DNA of 64,000 bases from Thalassobium sp. R2A62. GTDB lineage: Bacteria > Pseudomonadota > Alphaproteobacteria > Rhodobacterales > Rhodobacteraceae. The notes beneath the pieces are model-generated. The model was not told the DNA's origin. It worked only from the letters and a program-made list of their open reading frames with translations, and made no database searches. The translations under genes and the position numbers were made by a program. The DNA lies in contig NZ_GG697169.2 of NCBI RefSeq assembly GCF_000161835.1, positions 1,606,418 to 1,670,417 of the forward strand. The letters are read 5' to 3'. Positions 25,601 through 34,307 of the stretch are shown one piece after another (positions within the stretch are counted from its first letter, which is position 1; each line of letters opens with the position of its first letter).

Positions 25601-26061
25601 GCGAACAGCAAGCCCAAGACGCCATTGATGCAGCGCCTCTGTCAGATCATCAAACCATCACGGATCTGCCCGGGCCAACAGGTGAATCCAACCGATTGAA
25701 AGAAACTGCGCGCGCGCCGTTTTTGTGCCTTGGGCCTGGTTCCAACGCCTCGCTAGACCAAGCCCGTGCAGTCCAAGAACTAGGCGGGCGGGCCGTCGTC
25801 GCGACGGGGGCATTGCCACCCAAAGCCCTCGAAACGCTCATAGGGTTTTCTGGTGTACTCTTTTGGGGTTCTCCAAAGATCTCGCGCGATTATGCCTGTG
25901 CTCTGGCCAATCGGTCTGGCGCGATCCTACCGCTCGTTACGACGACGCCAGACGCGAGCTATGTGATTGCTGAACATCATATCTGTATCGACACAACTGC
26001 ATCAGGTGGCAACGCGGATCTGCTCGCCCAGATCAGCCCGCCCAACACTGCAGGTACTTGA
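22624..26061 (+). CDS. putA: Bifunctional proline dehydrogenase / P5C dehydrogenase
   Basis: A 1145-residue enzyme oxidising proline to glutamate in two steps. The N-terminal FAD-dependent proline dehydrogenase (about 80-480) shows VKLSALHPRYE, IMVRLVKGAYWD, YPQFATHNAHT and FEFQRLHGMGE. The aldehyde dehydrogenase half (about 560-1030) shows ISPWNFPLAIF, NAD-binding VFTGSTATA, Glu in IAETGGLNAM and the catalytic Cys in GQRCSALR. No ribbon-helix-helix DNA-binding domain is present at the N-terminus, so regulation falls to the divergent Lrp-type gene. AGGAG precedes the ATG. Confidence 0.95.
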   Translation: MPRDTLPALRDMIDAARLMGQNTAIDHLTTLADLSSDDRLTICKTAADMVTQIRGNASPELMEVFLAEYGLSTIEGIALMCLAEALLRVPDAETIDALIEDKIAPSDWGKHLGQSASSMVNASTWALLLTGTVLDDEKPGIAGLLRGALKRVGEPVIRAAVGRAMREMGKQFVLGTDIRGAMDRAAKQEARGYTYSYDMLGEAAATDADARGYHIAYSRAISAIAEACTHDRIADNPGISVKLSALHPRYEVAQADRVMTELVPRIRSLALLAKSAGMGLNIDAEEADRLSLSLDVIETVLAEPALAGWDGFGVVVQAYGPRASYVIDWLYQTAQRLDRKIMVRLVKGAYWDTEVKLAQVEGLAGFPVFTSKAATDISYIANARKLLGMTDRIYPQFATHNAHTVAAILYMAEETTPFEFQRLHGMGETLHDIVLSNNGTKCRIYAPVGAHRDLLAYLVRRLLENGANSSFVNQIVDEAVPPLIVAADPFEVVHQTPLATGPALFSPERRNSVGWDLTDQPTLDKIDSAMLEARAINHTAGDPSSDLGQHVENPTHPNVPVGTVNATSPQMIDGALSGLRKWDASPQERARILNAVADQFEADYGVLFDLLTREAGKTRADCVGELREAVDFLRYYAARGAESTAPPLGLITCISPWNFPLAIFTGQISAALAAGNGVIAKSAEQTPLIAARAVMLMHQAGVPKTSLCLMSGDGGVGSALTQDPRINGVVFTGSTATAQKIHSTMAKNLAPGTPFIAETGGLNAMICDSTALPEHATRDIIQSAFQSAGQRCSALRCLYVQEDIADTLITMIKGAMQELRVGDPALLSTDVGPVIDQTASDSIRAYIETARAEDRVLAEQDTPGTGHFIAPTLIKVNGIQDLTHEVFGPVLHIATFKSGELDDVIADINATGYGLTFGLHTRIDDRVQHVSDKIKAGNIYVNRNQIGAVVGSQPFGGEGLSGTGPKAGGPLYLTRFLQRPVAQTSGRWSDSMSEQQAQDAIDAAPLSDHQTITDLPGPTGESNRLKETARAPFLCLGPGSNASLDQARAVQELGGRAVVATGALPPKALETLIGFSGVLFWGSPKISRDYACALANRSGAILPLVTTTPDASYVIAEHHICIDTTASGGNADLLAQISPPNTAGT

Positions 26062-26092
26062 CGACATCGGGGGCATCGACCACGGTGCCCCC

Positions 26093-26833
26093 ATGTTTCC
26101 AGTTCGCGATCACAACCCGTCTCGCCGCACGCCCTACGTCACGTACGCTTTGTTAGCGCTGAACATTCTGATTTTTCTTAGCTATTGGGGCGTGATGCAG
26201 GACCCTGCCCGCATCAACCCAATCTTTTGGAATTGGGCTATGATCCCTGCGCAGATCACTGCAGGTGACAACTATATCAGCCTTGTCACCTCAACGTTTT
26301 TGCATGGCGGGTTCATGCACTTAGCCGGCAACATGTTGTTCTTGTGGATCTTTGGCGACAACCTAGAAGACGAGTTGGGCCATGTCGGGTTCCTGATTTT
26401 CTATCTGTTCTGCGGGATCTTGGCTAATGTCGCGCAAATCCTGCCAGACCCCAGCAGCGCCGTGCCAACGGTTGGTGCCTCAGGTGCGATCGCAGGTATC
26501 ATGGGCGGATATCTGTTGATGTTCCCAAAGGCCAAGGTCGACATCCTCATTATATTTATCGTGTTCATCCGTATTTTTCCGATCCCCGCGTGGATTATGC
26601 TGGGGCTCTGGTTCGGCCTCCAGATCGTCAGTGGCGTCAGCGTCGATACCACCAACGGCGGCGTTGCATACTGGGCGCATGCAGGTGGATTTGTGATCGG
26701 GATCTTGTACCTACTGCCAATATGGCTGCGTCGCGGTGGGCGTCAGTGGTGGGATCGCACCGAAGGTCACCCGCCTCATCCTGACGCGACCTATTCACCA
26801 TCCACCATTCCAATCATCCCGAGGCGCAAATGA
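26093..26833 (+). CDS. Rhomboid family intramembrane serine protease
   Basis: A 246-residue protein with six or more helices. The catalytic Ser lies in GASGAIAGIMG and the catalytic His in YWAHAGGFVIG; the conserved HLAGNMLFLWIFG helix with the Asn-His region is also present. The start at 26093 (MFPVRDHNPSRRTPYVTYAL) is chosen because upstream codons overlap putA and look unrelated. It overlaps the next gene by 4 bases. Confidence 0.9.
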   Translation: MFPVRDHNPSRRTPYVTYALLALNILIFLSYWGVMQDPARINPIFWNWAMIPAQITAGDNYISLVTSTFLHGGFMHLAGNMLFLWIFGDNLEDELGHVGFLIFYLFCGILANVAQILPDPSSAVPTVGASGAIAGIMGGYLLMFPKAKVDILIIFIVFIRIFPIPAWIMLGLWFGLQIVSGVSVDTTNGGVAYWAHAGGFVIGILYLLPIWLRRGGRQWWDRTEGHPPHPDATYSPSTIPIIPRRK

Positions 26834-27192
26834 GCCATGTTTTAAAATGCCACTGTGGTGCAGTCGAGTTAGCCGTGACGTTGTCCGATGGATTGAACAC
26901 AGCGCGCAGATGCGATTGTTCGTTTTGCAGACGTCGCGGGGCCGCCGCAGTCTCGGCACCATTGGACGGGATCCAGATTGTAAAAGGCGCCGATAGCCTC
27001 TCGTTGTATCAATGGGGGACTGGCACCGCGAAGCACTATTTTTGCAAGGTATGCGGCATCTATACCCACCACCAACGACGCTCAAACCCAAACGAATTTG
27101 GCGTGAACCTCGGTGCGCTCGAGGGCGTTAACCCGTCTGAAATGGATTATATCGCCTGGGTCGACGGCGTAAACCATCCGTCGGATCAGTAA
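26830..27192 (+). CDS. GFA family zinc protein (glutathione-dependent formaldehyde-activating enzyme/CENP-V fold)
   Basis: A 120-residue protein with the GFA zinc-binding pattern: CHCGAVELAV near the N-terminus, CDCSFCRRRGA and HYFCKVCGIYTHH. The family includes proteins proposed to bind S-hydroxymethylglutathione, but many members have no known substrate. Starts within the rhomboid stop (ATGA), so translation is coupled. Confidence 0.88.
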   Translation: MSHVLKCHCGAVELAVTLSDGLNTARRCDCSFCRRRGAAAVSAPLDGIQIVKGADSLSLYQWGTGTAKHYFCKVCGIYTHHQRRSNPNEFGVNLGALEGVNPSEMDYIAWVDGVNHPSDQ

Positions 27193-27224
27193 CCGCACGT
27201 CGCGGCCGCTCATCGAGGTCAGAA

Positions 27225-28010
27225 CTAGCCGCGTGCGATTTTTGAAAATTGATCAAAGATCGCTTCGTTGGCAACAACCAATTCACCATCTTGAAGAATG
27301 TTCCCGTTGGGGTTCAACGGCTCAACAAGGCAGCCCGCCTCTTTGGCGATCACAAGGCCAGCAGCCAAATCCCAAGCATTCAAGCGGCGTTCCCAAAAAC
27401 CGTCATACCGGCCCGCAGCCACATAGGCCAAATCCAGAGCAGCAGCCCCCCAGCGGCGAACGCCAGCGCATGCCGGCAAGATCCGTGCCAAATCTTGAAG
27501 TGTTTCAGGAAGATCGCTGCGACCAGCAAATGGCAGGCCAGTTGCAAAAACACATTCGATCATCTTGTTGCGGCCAGAGGCACGGATGCGGCTTTCGTTC
27601 ATCCAAGCGCCCTCACCTTTTTCAGCGTAGAACATTTCGTCTTTAGTCGGGTCATAGATCACACCGGCAACGATCTGGCCCTTGTGCTCAAGCGCGATTG
27701 AGACGGCCCAATGCGGCATACCGTGTAGAAAGTTTGTCGTGCCATCAAGGGGATCAACAATCCAACGGCGGGTCGGATCTTCGCCTTCGATTTCAGCGCC
27801 CTCTTCCCCGAGGAAGCCATACGACGGGCGGGCCTCCATCAGCGCTTCGCGGATCAGCTTTTCAGCGCTCATGTCTGCCTTAGAGACAAAGTCGCCAGGT
27901 CCTTTGGTCGAAACCTGAAGTTGCTCAACCTCGCGGAAGTCCTTGGACAAGGCGCGCCCCGCTGCACGTGCGGTCTTCATCATTACGTTCAGATTAGCGC
28001 TGCCAGCCAT
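27225..28010 (-). CDS. suhB: Inositol monophosphatase family protein
   Basis: A 261-residue Mg-dependent phosphatase. Motifs: EEGAEIEGEDPTRRWIVDPLDGTTNF (metal-binding WIVDPLDGTTNF) and AWDLAAGLVIAKEAG near the C-terminus. The start at 28010 is chosen for the GGAGAG site just upstream; an in-frame ATG 12 bases earlier exists. It may hydrolyse inositol-1-phosphate or a related sugar phosphate, and SuhB homologs also act in rRNA antitermination. It stands alone. Confidence 0.9.
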   Translation of the reverse strand: MAGSANLNVMMKTARAAGRALSKDFREVEQLQVSTKGPGDFVSKADMSAEKLIREALMEARPSYGFLGEEGAEIEGEDPTRRWIVDPLDGTTNFLHGMPHWAVSIALEHKGQIVAGVIYDPTKDEMFYAEKGEGAWMNESRIRASGRNKMIECVFATGLPFAGRSDLPETLQDLARILPACAGVRRWGAAALDLAYVAAGRYDGFWERRLNAWDLAAGLVIAKEAGCLVEPLNPNGNILQDGELVVANEAIFDQFSKIARG

Positions 28011-28075
28011 CGGTCTCTCCATCGCTTAGGTCAGAGGCGGCGTATACGCCCGAGCAAGAGCACGCGCAAGAGACG

Positions 28076-28990
28076 TTATGCCTCGGCGCCACGCTGCAGC
28101 TTGACGGCCTCAACTTTGGCCAAACGTATCAAATGCGCCATAAACGGCTTGGCCGTCTCGTCATCTCGTGTTGCCGCATAGAGCCGCCTTGTTAGACCGG
28201 TTTTTGTCAGTGGACGCGTGACATAGTCCGAATTGTACCGGACCTCTCGCACAACCCAGTCAGGCAGGACAGAAACCCCGCGGTTTGACGCCACGAGCAG
28301 CAATATCACCGCCGTCAGTTCGACAGGTCGAATGCTGTCAGGCTCTACCTTGGCTGGCGTTAACAGTTGGGAAAAAATATCTAGTCGAGCACGATCCACT
28401 GGATAGGTGATCAGTGTTTGTCCCCGAAAATCCTCGGCCTCGATATAGTCTTTTTGGGCCAGCGGATGCTGTGCGGACGCCACAAATACCGGCTCATAAT
28501 CAAAGAGCGGCGTAAAATCGACGCCATCCAATGTTTCTGGATCGGACGAGACCACCAAATCCACCTGTTCCTTTTGCAAAGCAGGCAATGCTCCGAAAGC
28601 CAGACCAGGCCGAATATCGACGTCCACCTCTGGCCACGCCTTCCGAAATTGCTCGAGCACAGGAAACAGCCACTCAAAACAGGCGTGACACTCAATCGCG
28701 ATGTGCAAGCGCCCCGACCGGCCCGACTGCAATCCTTCAAACTCAGCCTCAAGCGCCGCGACCTCGGGCAAGATACGTTCGGCAGCACGCAAGAGTTTGA
28801 TCCCAGCCGCAGATAGTTTGAGAGGTTTGGAACGCCGCACGAACAACTCGACGCCCGCTTGATCCTCGATCCCCTTGATCTGGTGGCTCAACGCGCTTTG
28901 CGTGATGTTCAACTTGTCAGCCGCACGGGCCAATCCACCCGTTTCATAGATGGCTTGGATCGTGCGTAGGTGTCGGAATTCGATATGCAT
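28076..28990 (-). CDS. metR: LysR family regulator, MetR-like
   Basis: A 304-residue LysR protein. The N-terminal wHTH is FRHLRTIQAIYETGGLARAADKLNITQSALSHQIKGIE. The effector domain has the MetR-typical ECHACFEWLFPVLEQFRKAWP. Divergent from metF with a 93-base shared region, the arrangement used for homocysteine-responsive control of methionine synthesis. Confidence 0.9.
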   Translation of the reverse strand: MHIEFRHLRTIQAIYETGGLARAADKLNITQSALSHQIKGIEDQAGVELFVRRSKPLKLSAAGIKLLRAAERILPEVAALEAEFEGLQSGRSGRLHIAIECHACFEWLFPVLEQFRKAWPEVDVDIRPGLAFGALPALQKEQVDLVVSSDPETLDGVDFTPLFDYEPVFVASAQHPLAQKDYIEAEDFRGQTLITYPVDRARLDIFSQLLTPAKVEPDSIRPVELTAVILLLVASNRGVSVLPDWVVREVRYNSDYVTRPLTKTGLTRRLYAATRDDETAKPFMAHLIRLAKVEAVKLQRGAEA

Positions 28991-29083
28991 ATGTGAGGTG
29001 GGCTCATAAAATTAGTGAAGATTGTGAATTTGTCTCATATTCGCGCACGTGCGACAACCCGATCAGCAAAGAGGAGCGAACCG

Positions 29084-29950
29084 ATGCCTGACCCCACTGT
29101 GTCTTTTGAATTTTTTCCCCCATCGACACTCGAAGGCTCGTTTCGGCTCTGGGACAGCATTCAGACACTGGGCCCGCTCAATCCAGACTTTGTCTCTGTC
29201 ACCTATGGTGCTGACGGCACGACCCGCGAGCGGACACACGACGCGGTGGCCACGATTCACAAGACAACGGGATTGTCCGTCGCAGCCCATTTGACCTGCG
29301 TGAACGCAAGTCGCGAAGAGACGATGGCAATTGCCGACAACTATGCCGCGGCTGGGGTCACCCAAATTGTCGCCTTGCGCGGCGATGCCACCAAAGGCGA
29401 GACAACCTTCCAACCACATGCGGACGGGTTTCAATCGTCGTGTGATTTAATCTCGGCGCTTGCTGAGACAGAGAAATTTGACATCCGTGTGGGTGCGTAC
29501 CCTGAGACACATCCAGAGGCGCGCTCGACCATCGCGGACATCGATTATCTCAAAGCAAAAATCGACGCTGGTGCCACATCTGCGATCACTCAGTTCTTTT
29601 TTGAAGCTGAAACATTTCTACGGTTCCGCGATGCTTGTGCTGCCGCTGGTATCACCGCACCGATCCTGCCCGGAATTCTACCGGTCGAAAATTGGACAGG
29701 TGTTCAAAAATTTGCGCGTTCCTGTGGTGCGTCCATTCCCGCCGTTTTGGCCCAAGCGTTTGACAACGCAAACCGCGATTCCTGCCACGATTTGCTGGCG
29801 GTCGCCCATGCAAGCGGGCTGTGTTCAGAATTGTTAGACGAAGGCGTTGACCATTTGCACTTCTACACGCTCAACAAACCCGAACTCACACGAGACGTTT
29901 GCGGCGCTTTGGGGCTAGCACCACAAACACTGCTGAAAAACGTAGCCTAG
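29084..29950 (+). CDS. metF: Methylenetetrahydrofolate reductase
   Basis: A 288-residue flavoprotein reducing 5,10-methylene-THF to 5-methyl-THF for methionine synthesis. Family motifs: VSFEFFPPSTLEG at the start, FVSVTYGADGTTRERT, VAHLTCVNASREE, ALRGDATKGE, VGAYPETHPEA and ITQFFFEAETF. The ATG at 29084 follows GAGGAGC; an in-frame upstream ATG at 29015 gives a non-homologous extension. Controlled presumably by the divergent MetR. Its end overlaps the convergent hydrolase gene by 4 bases. Confidence 0.93.
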   Translation: MPDPTVSFEFFPPSTLEGSFRLWDSIQTLGPLNPDFVSVTYGADGTTRERTHDAVATIHKTTGLSVAAHLTCVNASREETMAIADNYAAAGVTQIVALRGDATKGETTFQPHADGFQSSCDLISALAETEKFDIRVGAYPETHPEARSTIADIDYLKAKIDAGATSAITQFFFEAETFLRFRDACAAAGITAPILPGILPVENWTGVQKFARSCGASIPAVLAQAFDNANRDSCHDLLAVAHASGLCSELLDEGVDHLHFYTLNKPELTRDVCGALGLAPQTLLKNVA

Positions 29951-31002
29951 GCCTGTCGGGTTTTATGTTGATCCGCCTCAAGTTCGGGGTGAACTGAAAC
30001 ATGTAGGCGTTCTGAAACGTCTGTTCCGACAACCCGTCGGCGACGCGTCAGAAACAGCTTGGCCCAACCCGACCACGCGCCAACGGGTGGCGCATTTGGG
30101 TCCATGGGATGTCGCCCGCGCCAATCTGCAGGCAGCGGCAATCCACACATCGACAAATTCTCCAACATCCACACCAAGGGAATATTGGCCAATGGCCGCG
30201 CCCAGTTCCGCCCGTTCAGCTGGCCGCCGACATCTGCGTGTCCACCTCTGAACCACACCTGCTCCATCCGGCCATCCCAATCTTCGGCGCACCGCCACAA
30301 CACAGGCGCATAGGCCGCACGTGTCTCGTCTAATGCAAGCGCATGAAACCCATGGGAAATGCTGGGCCCTAGCCCATCATTGTGAAAGCTGTGTCGCCGC
30401 TGGGTCCAGCGCCATAGAAATGGCAGCCTTAGGCCCAGCGCTTTGACCGTATCCCAAACAGCAACAGCTTCGATCGGAGCCTCTGGATGGCAATACGCCG
30501 TGCGAAACTCTTGCACCGTCGGGCTATCAACCCCTGCCTCATAGTGGCGGTAGACCTGCCTGATGTGACGGACAGTGGCAAATTGACGACGCACCAGTCC
30601 GATTTGGTCAATCACACCTGCAAGGCTGCGAACCGCATATGCACCGCGCGAATATCCAATCAAAACGATCCGGTCACCCGGCCGATACCGAGTGGCGAGA
30701 TGCCCATAGGCGCGACGAATTTGGCGATTGATCCCGCGGCCTGTCATCACCCCCCACGCATCCCGCCAATGGGTCCATTGAATACCCGGTTCATAATAGA
30801 TTGTGATACCGGCCTTGGTGCCCATCTCTTGCAACAAACGGTATGTTTGTCCGGCACTCGTCTCGCGGCCTGGCGAGAGGCTGGACATCGTACCGTCTAA
30901 GATGACGACGTGAAGAGACGGATCACGGCTTGTGACCTGTGGGGTGCTTTGTGACCTGCGAAACCGGCCAAAAACCCGCGAAATCCAACTACTCAGCGGC
31001 AA
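29947..31002 (-). CDS. DUF2235 family alpha/beta-hydrolase
   Basis: A 351-residue protein with the DUF2235 pattern: LHVVILDGTMSSLSPG near the start, nucleophile elbow IGYSRGAYAVRSLAG (Gly-x-Ser-x-Gly), KALGLRLPF and RHSFHNDGLGPSISHGFHALALDETR, and GGHADVGGQ with a likely catalytic His/Asp. The family includes phospholipases such as Tle effectors, but no type VI genes are here. It overlaps the upstream molybdoenzyme gene by 14 bases, suggesting co-transcription. Confidence 0.8.
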   Translation of the reverse strand: MPLSSWISRVFGRFRRSQSTPQVTSRDPSLHVVILDGTMSSLSPGRETSAGQTYRLLQEMGTKAGITIYYEPGIQWTHWRDAWGVMTGRGINRQIRRAYGHLATRYRPGDRIVLIGYSRGAYAVRSLAGVIDQIGLVRRQFATVRHIRQVYRHYEAGVDSPTVQEFRTAYCHPEAPIEAVAVWDTVKALGLRLPFLWRWTQRRHSFHNDGLGPSISHGFHALALDETRAAYAPVLWRCAEDWDGRMEQVWFRGGHADVGGQLNGRNWARPLANIPLVWMLENLSMCGLPLPADWRGRHPMDPNAPPVGAWSGWAKLFLTRRRRVVGTDVSERLHVSVHPELEADQHKTRQA

Positions 31003-33280
31003 CAGGTGCCTCTTGCAACATTTCCCAAACGCGCAGCGGCGTCAGTGGCATGTCCACATGTGTGATCCCACGATCCCACAGCGCATCTTGAACCGCGTTA
31101 GCAGTTGCAGCCATTGATCCGACTGTTCCAGCTTCGCCGCAGCCCTTCATACCCATGATGTTGTTTGTCGAAGGGACGGGTTCTGAATGAAACTTAATCA
31201 TAGGCACATCTTCGGCCCGTGGCATCGAATAGTCCATAAACGTCGCCGTGAGCAGCTGACCTTCGGCGTCATAAGCAACGTGCTCTTGCAACGCCTGCCC
31301 CACACCTTGGACCACGCCACCATGGACCTGACCCGCGGCAAGCATCGGATTGATCAGGTTCCCGAAGTCATCAACGACCGTGTACCGATCTAGTCGTGTT
31401 TGCCCTGTCTCGGGATCAATCTCGACCTCGGCGACATGCGCCCCATTTGGATAACTACGTGCCTCTAGCGTGGCGCGTGCTGCGTGTTTCAACAGATCAT
31501 CACGTCCAGCATCGCGCGCCATCTGTGCAGCCTCTAGCATCGTGGTTGCAGTATTAGATCCCTCGACACGGAACCGTTCGTCGTCAAACGTAACCTCGGC
31601 ATTATCTTCTGTCTCGCTCAAAAAAGCGCCAAAAGCCTCAACCATAACAGTGACAGTCGCTAAGGTTGCGTTGTTTTGGACTGTGACAGATCGCGACCCA
31701 CCTGTTCCGCCACCCTGTTTGATCCGGTCACTGTCACCTTGGATCACGACAATGCGGTCAGCTGGTATGCCCGTTTGATCGCTTAGAAACTGAGCGTAGA
31801 CCGTCTCATGCCCCTGCCCGTTTGATTGCGTGCCGACATATATTTCAACCGTGCCATCTTCGAGAAACACAATCTCGGCCCCCTCTGAGGGGTCGCCCAA
31901 AATGCTCTCGATATAATAGCACAGGCCAAGACCGCGTAGTTTGCCCTTTGCCGCACTCGCCGCACGGCGAGCGGCAAATCCATCGCGGTCAGCCTCGACG
32001 GCCGCCCGACCCAACAAGCGGTCAAAGTCTCCTACGTCATAGGTCTCGTCAGTCACGGTCTTGTATGGAAACTGGTTCGGCTTGATAAAGTTCTTCGCTC
32101 TCAGATCCCACGGATCAACACCGAGCTGGCGGGCAGCAGTATCCATAGCGCGTTCTAACGCATAGATCGCTTCGGGGCGTCCGGCCCCACGGTATGCATC
32201 TACTTGGGTCGTGTTTGTGTAGACACCCACGGTCCGCATCCAAGCAGATTGAACATCATAGACCCCCATCAAGACGCGGCTGAACAACATCGTTTGAATG
32301 GGCTGGGCGTATTGCGAATTATAGGCCCCCATATTTGCGACGGTATTGATCCGGTATCCAGTGATGCGGTGATCCGCGTCAAAGGCCAGCTCGGCCACGT
32401 GGATCAGATCGCGTCCGGCGTTGTCGCTGAGCATCGCTTCCGTCCGCTCGGACATCCAACGGACGGGACGGCCCAGCGCGCGCGCTGCAAAGGCGACAAG
32501 AAACGTCTCGGCATAGTTCATGGCTTTCATCCCGAAACCGCCGCCAACATCGGGATTGGTCACGCGAATATCGGCCTCGTCCATATCCAAAATATCGGCC
32601 AGATCTGTCTTGGTGCCCCAAACACCTTGGCCATTCACGCTGACATGTAGGCGACCGTCGGTCATTTCGGCATAACAGCCGCGCGGCTCCATCGAATTGA
32701 CGATCACACGGTTATCATCAAGCTCTAACGTGACGTGATGAACCGCATCGGCAAAGGCGGCTTCGGTCGCGTCCTTCTCACCGGTCCCCCAATCAAATGC
32801 GATGTTCTGCGGCGCTTCGGGGTGGATTTCGGGACCTCCGACTACGGGTTTGACGTGCGTCTCTAGTTCTTCAAAATCAAAGACGATCAATTCTGATGCA
32901 TCTTTGGCATGTTCCATCGTATCGGCTACGATCACTGCTATCGGTTCGCCGACAAAGCGCACGCGCGCCTCAGCCAATAGCGGTCGGCGCGGATCTGCGC
33001 CCTCAGACCCATCTAGATTCTTGACGAGGCTGGCGCGCATTCCCTTGCTCAAGCCACCCTCAATCAAATCCTGAGCGGTCAAAACCAGATGCACGCCATC
33101 GGCAGTTCGCGCATCAGAGACATTCAATTCAGTCACCTCGGCATGTGCGACAGGTGAGCGCAAAACAAACGTGTGCAGCGCACCGGCTGGGGTGATGTCA
33201 TCCACATAGCGACCGCTGCCTGTCAAAAACCGCAGATCTTCGATTCGTTTTACCGATTGGCTCTTGCCGAATTTGTCCAT
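30989..33280 (-). CDS. Xanthine dehydrogenase family molybdopterin-binding subunit (form II CoxL-like)
   Basis: A 763-residue large subunit of the molybdenum hydroxylase family. Motifs: SVKRIEDLRFLTGSGRYVDD at the N-terminus, GGGFGMKAMNYAE (Mo-cofactor binding) and VDAYRGAGRPEAIYALER. The AYRGAGR signature is that of form II CoxL proteins rather than the AYRCSFR loop of true CO dehydrogenase, so CO is not the assured substrate. No FAD-binding or 2Fe-2S subunit gene is adjacent. The start at 33280 (MDKFGKSQS) is chosen for the GAGGG site upstream. Confidence 0.88.
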   Translation of the reverse strand: MDKFGKSQSVKRIEDLRFLTGSGRYVDDITPAGALHTFVLRSPVAHAEVTELNVSDARTADGVHLVLTAQDLIEGGLSKGMRASLVKNLDGSEGADPRRPLLAEARVRFVGEPIAVIVADTMEHAKDASELIVFDFEELETHVKPVVGGPEIHPEAPQNIAFDWGTGEKDATEAAFADAVHHVTLELDDNRVIVNSMEPRGCYAEMTDGRLHVSVNGQGVWGTKTDLADILDMDEADIRVTNPDVGGGFGMKAMNYAETFLVAFAARALGRPVRWMSERTEAMLSDNAGRDLIHVAELAFDADHRITGYRINTVANMGAYNSQYAQPIQTMLFSRVLMGVYDVQSAWMRTVGVYTNTTQVDAYRGAGRPEAIYALERAMDTAARQLGVDPWDLRAKNFIKPNQFPYKTVTDETYDVGDFDRLLGRAAVEADRDGFAARRAASAAKGKLRGLGLCYYIESILGDPSEGAEIVFLEDGTVEIYVGTQSNGQGHETVYAQFLSDQTGIPADRIVVIQGDSDRIKQGGGTGGSRSVTVQNNATLATVTVMVEAFGAFLSETEDNAEVTFDDERFRVEGSNTATTMLEAAQMARDAGRDDLLKHAARATLEARSYPNGAHVAEVEIDPETGQTRLDRYTVVDDFGNLINPMLAAGQVHGGVVQGVGQALQEHVAYDAEGQLLTATFMDYSMPRAEDVPMIKFHSEPVPSTNNIMGMKGCGEAGTVGSMAATANAVQDALWDRGITHVDMPLTPLRVWEMLQEAPVAAE

Positions 33281-33437
33281 GTTTGAATCCCTCATCGTGC
33301 TCGAAGCATCACCCTAGCGGGCCGCGATCTAGTGTCCAGTGATCCCGTTTATCTATGTCGTATTTAGACGCCGTAAACAGACAAGACGCACCCCCGCTAT
33401 CCATGCGCAAATTTGACGGTAAGAAACGAGGCCCGCC

Positions 33438-34307
33438 ATGACGACAACTCTGAGCAAAACCGAAATCGATAACTATTGGAACGATGGCTATCTCTTTCCA
33501 AAACGCGTGATGTCCGTCGAAACTGCGAACGCTTTGCGTATTGAGCTTGAACAGCTCGAAGCCGACTGGCTCGACAATGGTCTGACCTTGCCCTTGAACA
33601 CGTACAAGCGGATCAACGCCCAAATGGTAATGCCAATCGCGCATGAGATTGGCGTGATGGACAGTATTCTGGACGTCGTCGAGGGGGTGCTGGGTCCGGA
33701 CATCATGCTCTATTCGACAGAACTCTTAATCAAAGAGGCCCGCACCAAGAATGTCGTCACAATGCATCAAGATTTGACCTATTGGGGCATGGGTGAAATC
33801 GACGGCCTGACGACGGCTTGGCTCGCGTTGTCGCCGGCGACCCGCGAGAGCGGATGCATGGATTTTGTCCAAGCCAGCCACAAGAACCCGATCTTGCCGC
33901 ACGAAGATAGCTTTGACGATCATAACCTTTTGTCCCGCGGCCAAGAGATCAAAGTGGACGTCTCGCCAGAAGACCGAGTGGCGGTCGAACTTGAACCAGG
34001 GGAAATCAGTCTGCATCACGGCCTTACGATTCATGGATCCGGCCCGAATGTATCGAACGATCGCAGGATCGGAGTGGTTCTGCGTTACCTGACACCCAAG
34101 ATCAAAAAAACAGGGGGCGAACGCGACTATGCCCACCTCGCCCGCGGGGCAGACACAGACGGCAATTGGCAGCCCTACCTCGTGCCCCAAACACCCTTTG
34201 CGGAAGAAAACCTCGCTGTTTACACAGCGGCACGTACGCTACAAACCTCAGTGATGATGTCGGGTGCGAAAAAGTCCGGCGCGTTTTATGACAAGGCAGA
34301 TAAGTGA
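33438..34307 (+). CDS. Phytanoyl-CoA dioxygenase family Fe(II)/2-oxoglutarate oxygenase, PhnY-like by context
   Basis: A 289-residue PhyH-family oxygenase. The facial triad is visible: HxD in VTMHQDLTYW and a distal His in LHHGLTIHGSGPN, with the 2-oxoglutarate-binding Arg in DRRIGVVLRY. The family hydroxylates unactivated carbons. The next gene, overlapping by one base, encodes an HD-domain oxygenase. Such pairs (PhnY/PhnZ, TmpA/TmpB) oxidatively cleave C-P bonds of aminoethylphosphonates: the first hydroxylates, the second cleaves. The substrate here is not shown. Confidence 0.82.
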   Translation: MTTTLSKTEIDNYWNDGYLFPKRVMSVETANALRIELEQLEADWLDNGLTLPLNTYKRINAQMVMPIAHEIGVMDSILDVVEGVLGPDIMLYSTELLIKEARTKNVVTMHQDLTYWGMGEIDGLTTAWLALSPATRESGCMDFVQASHKNPILPHEDSFDDHNLLSRGQEIKVDVSPEDRVAVELEPGEISLHHGLTIHGSGPNVSNDRRIGVVLRYLTPKIKKTGGERDYAHLARGADTDGNWQPYLVPQTPFAEENLAVYTAARTLQTSVMMSGAKKSGAFYDKADK

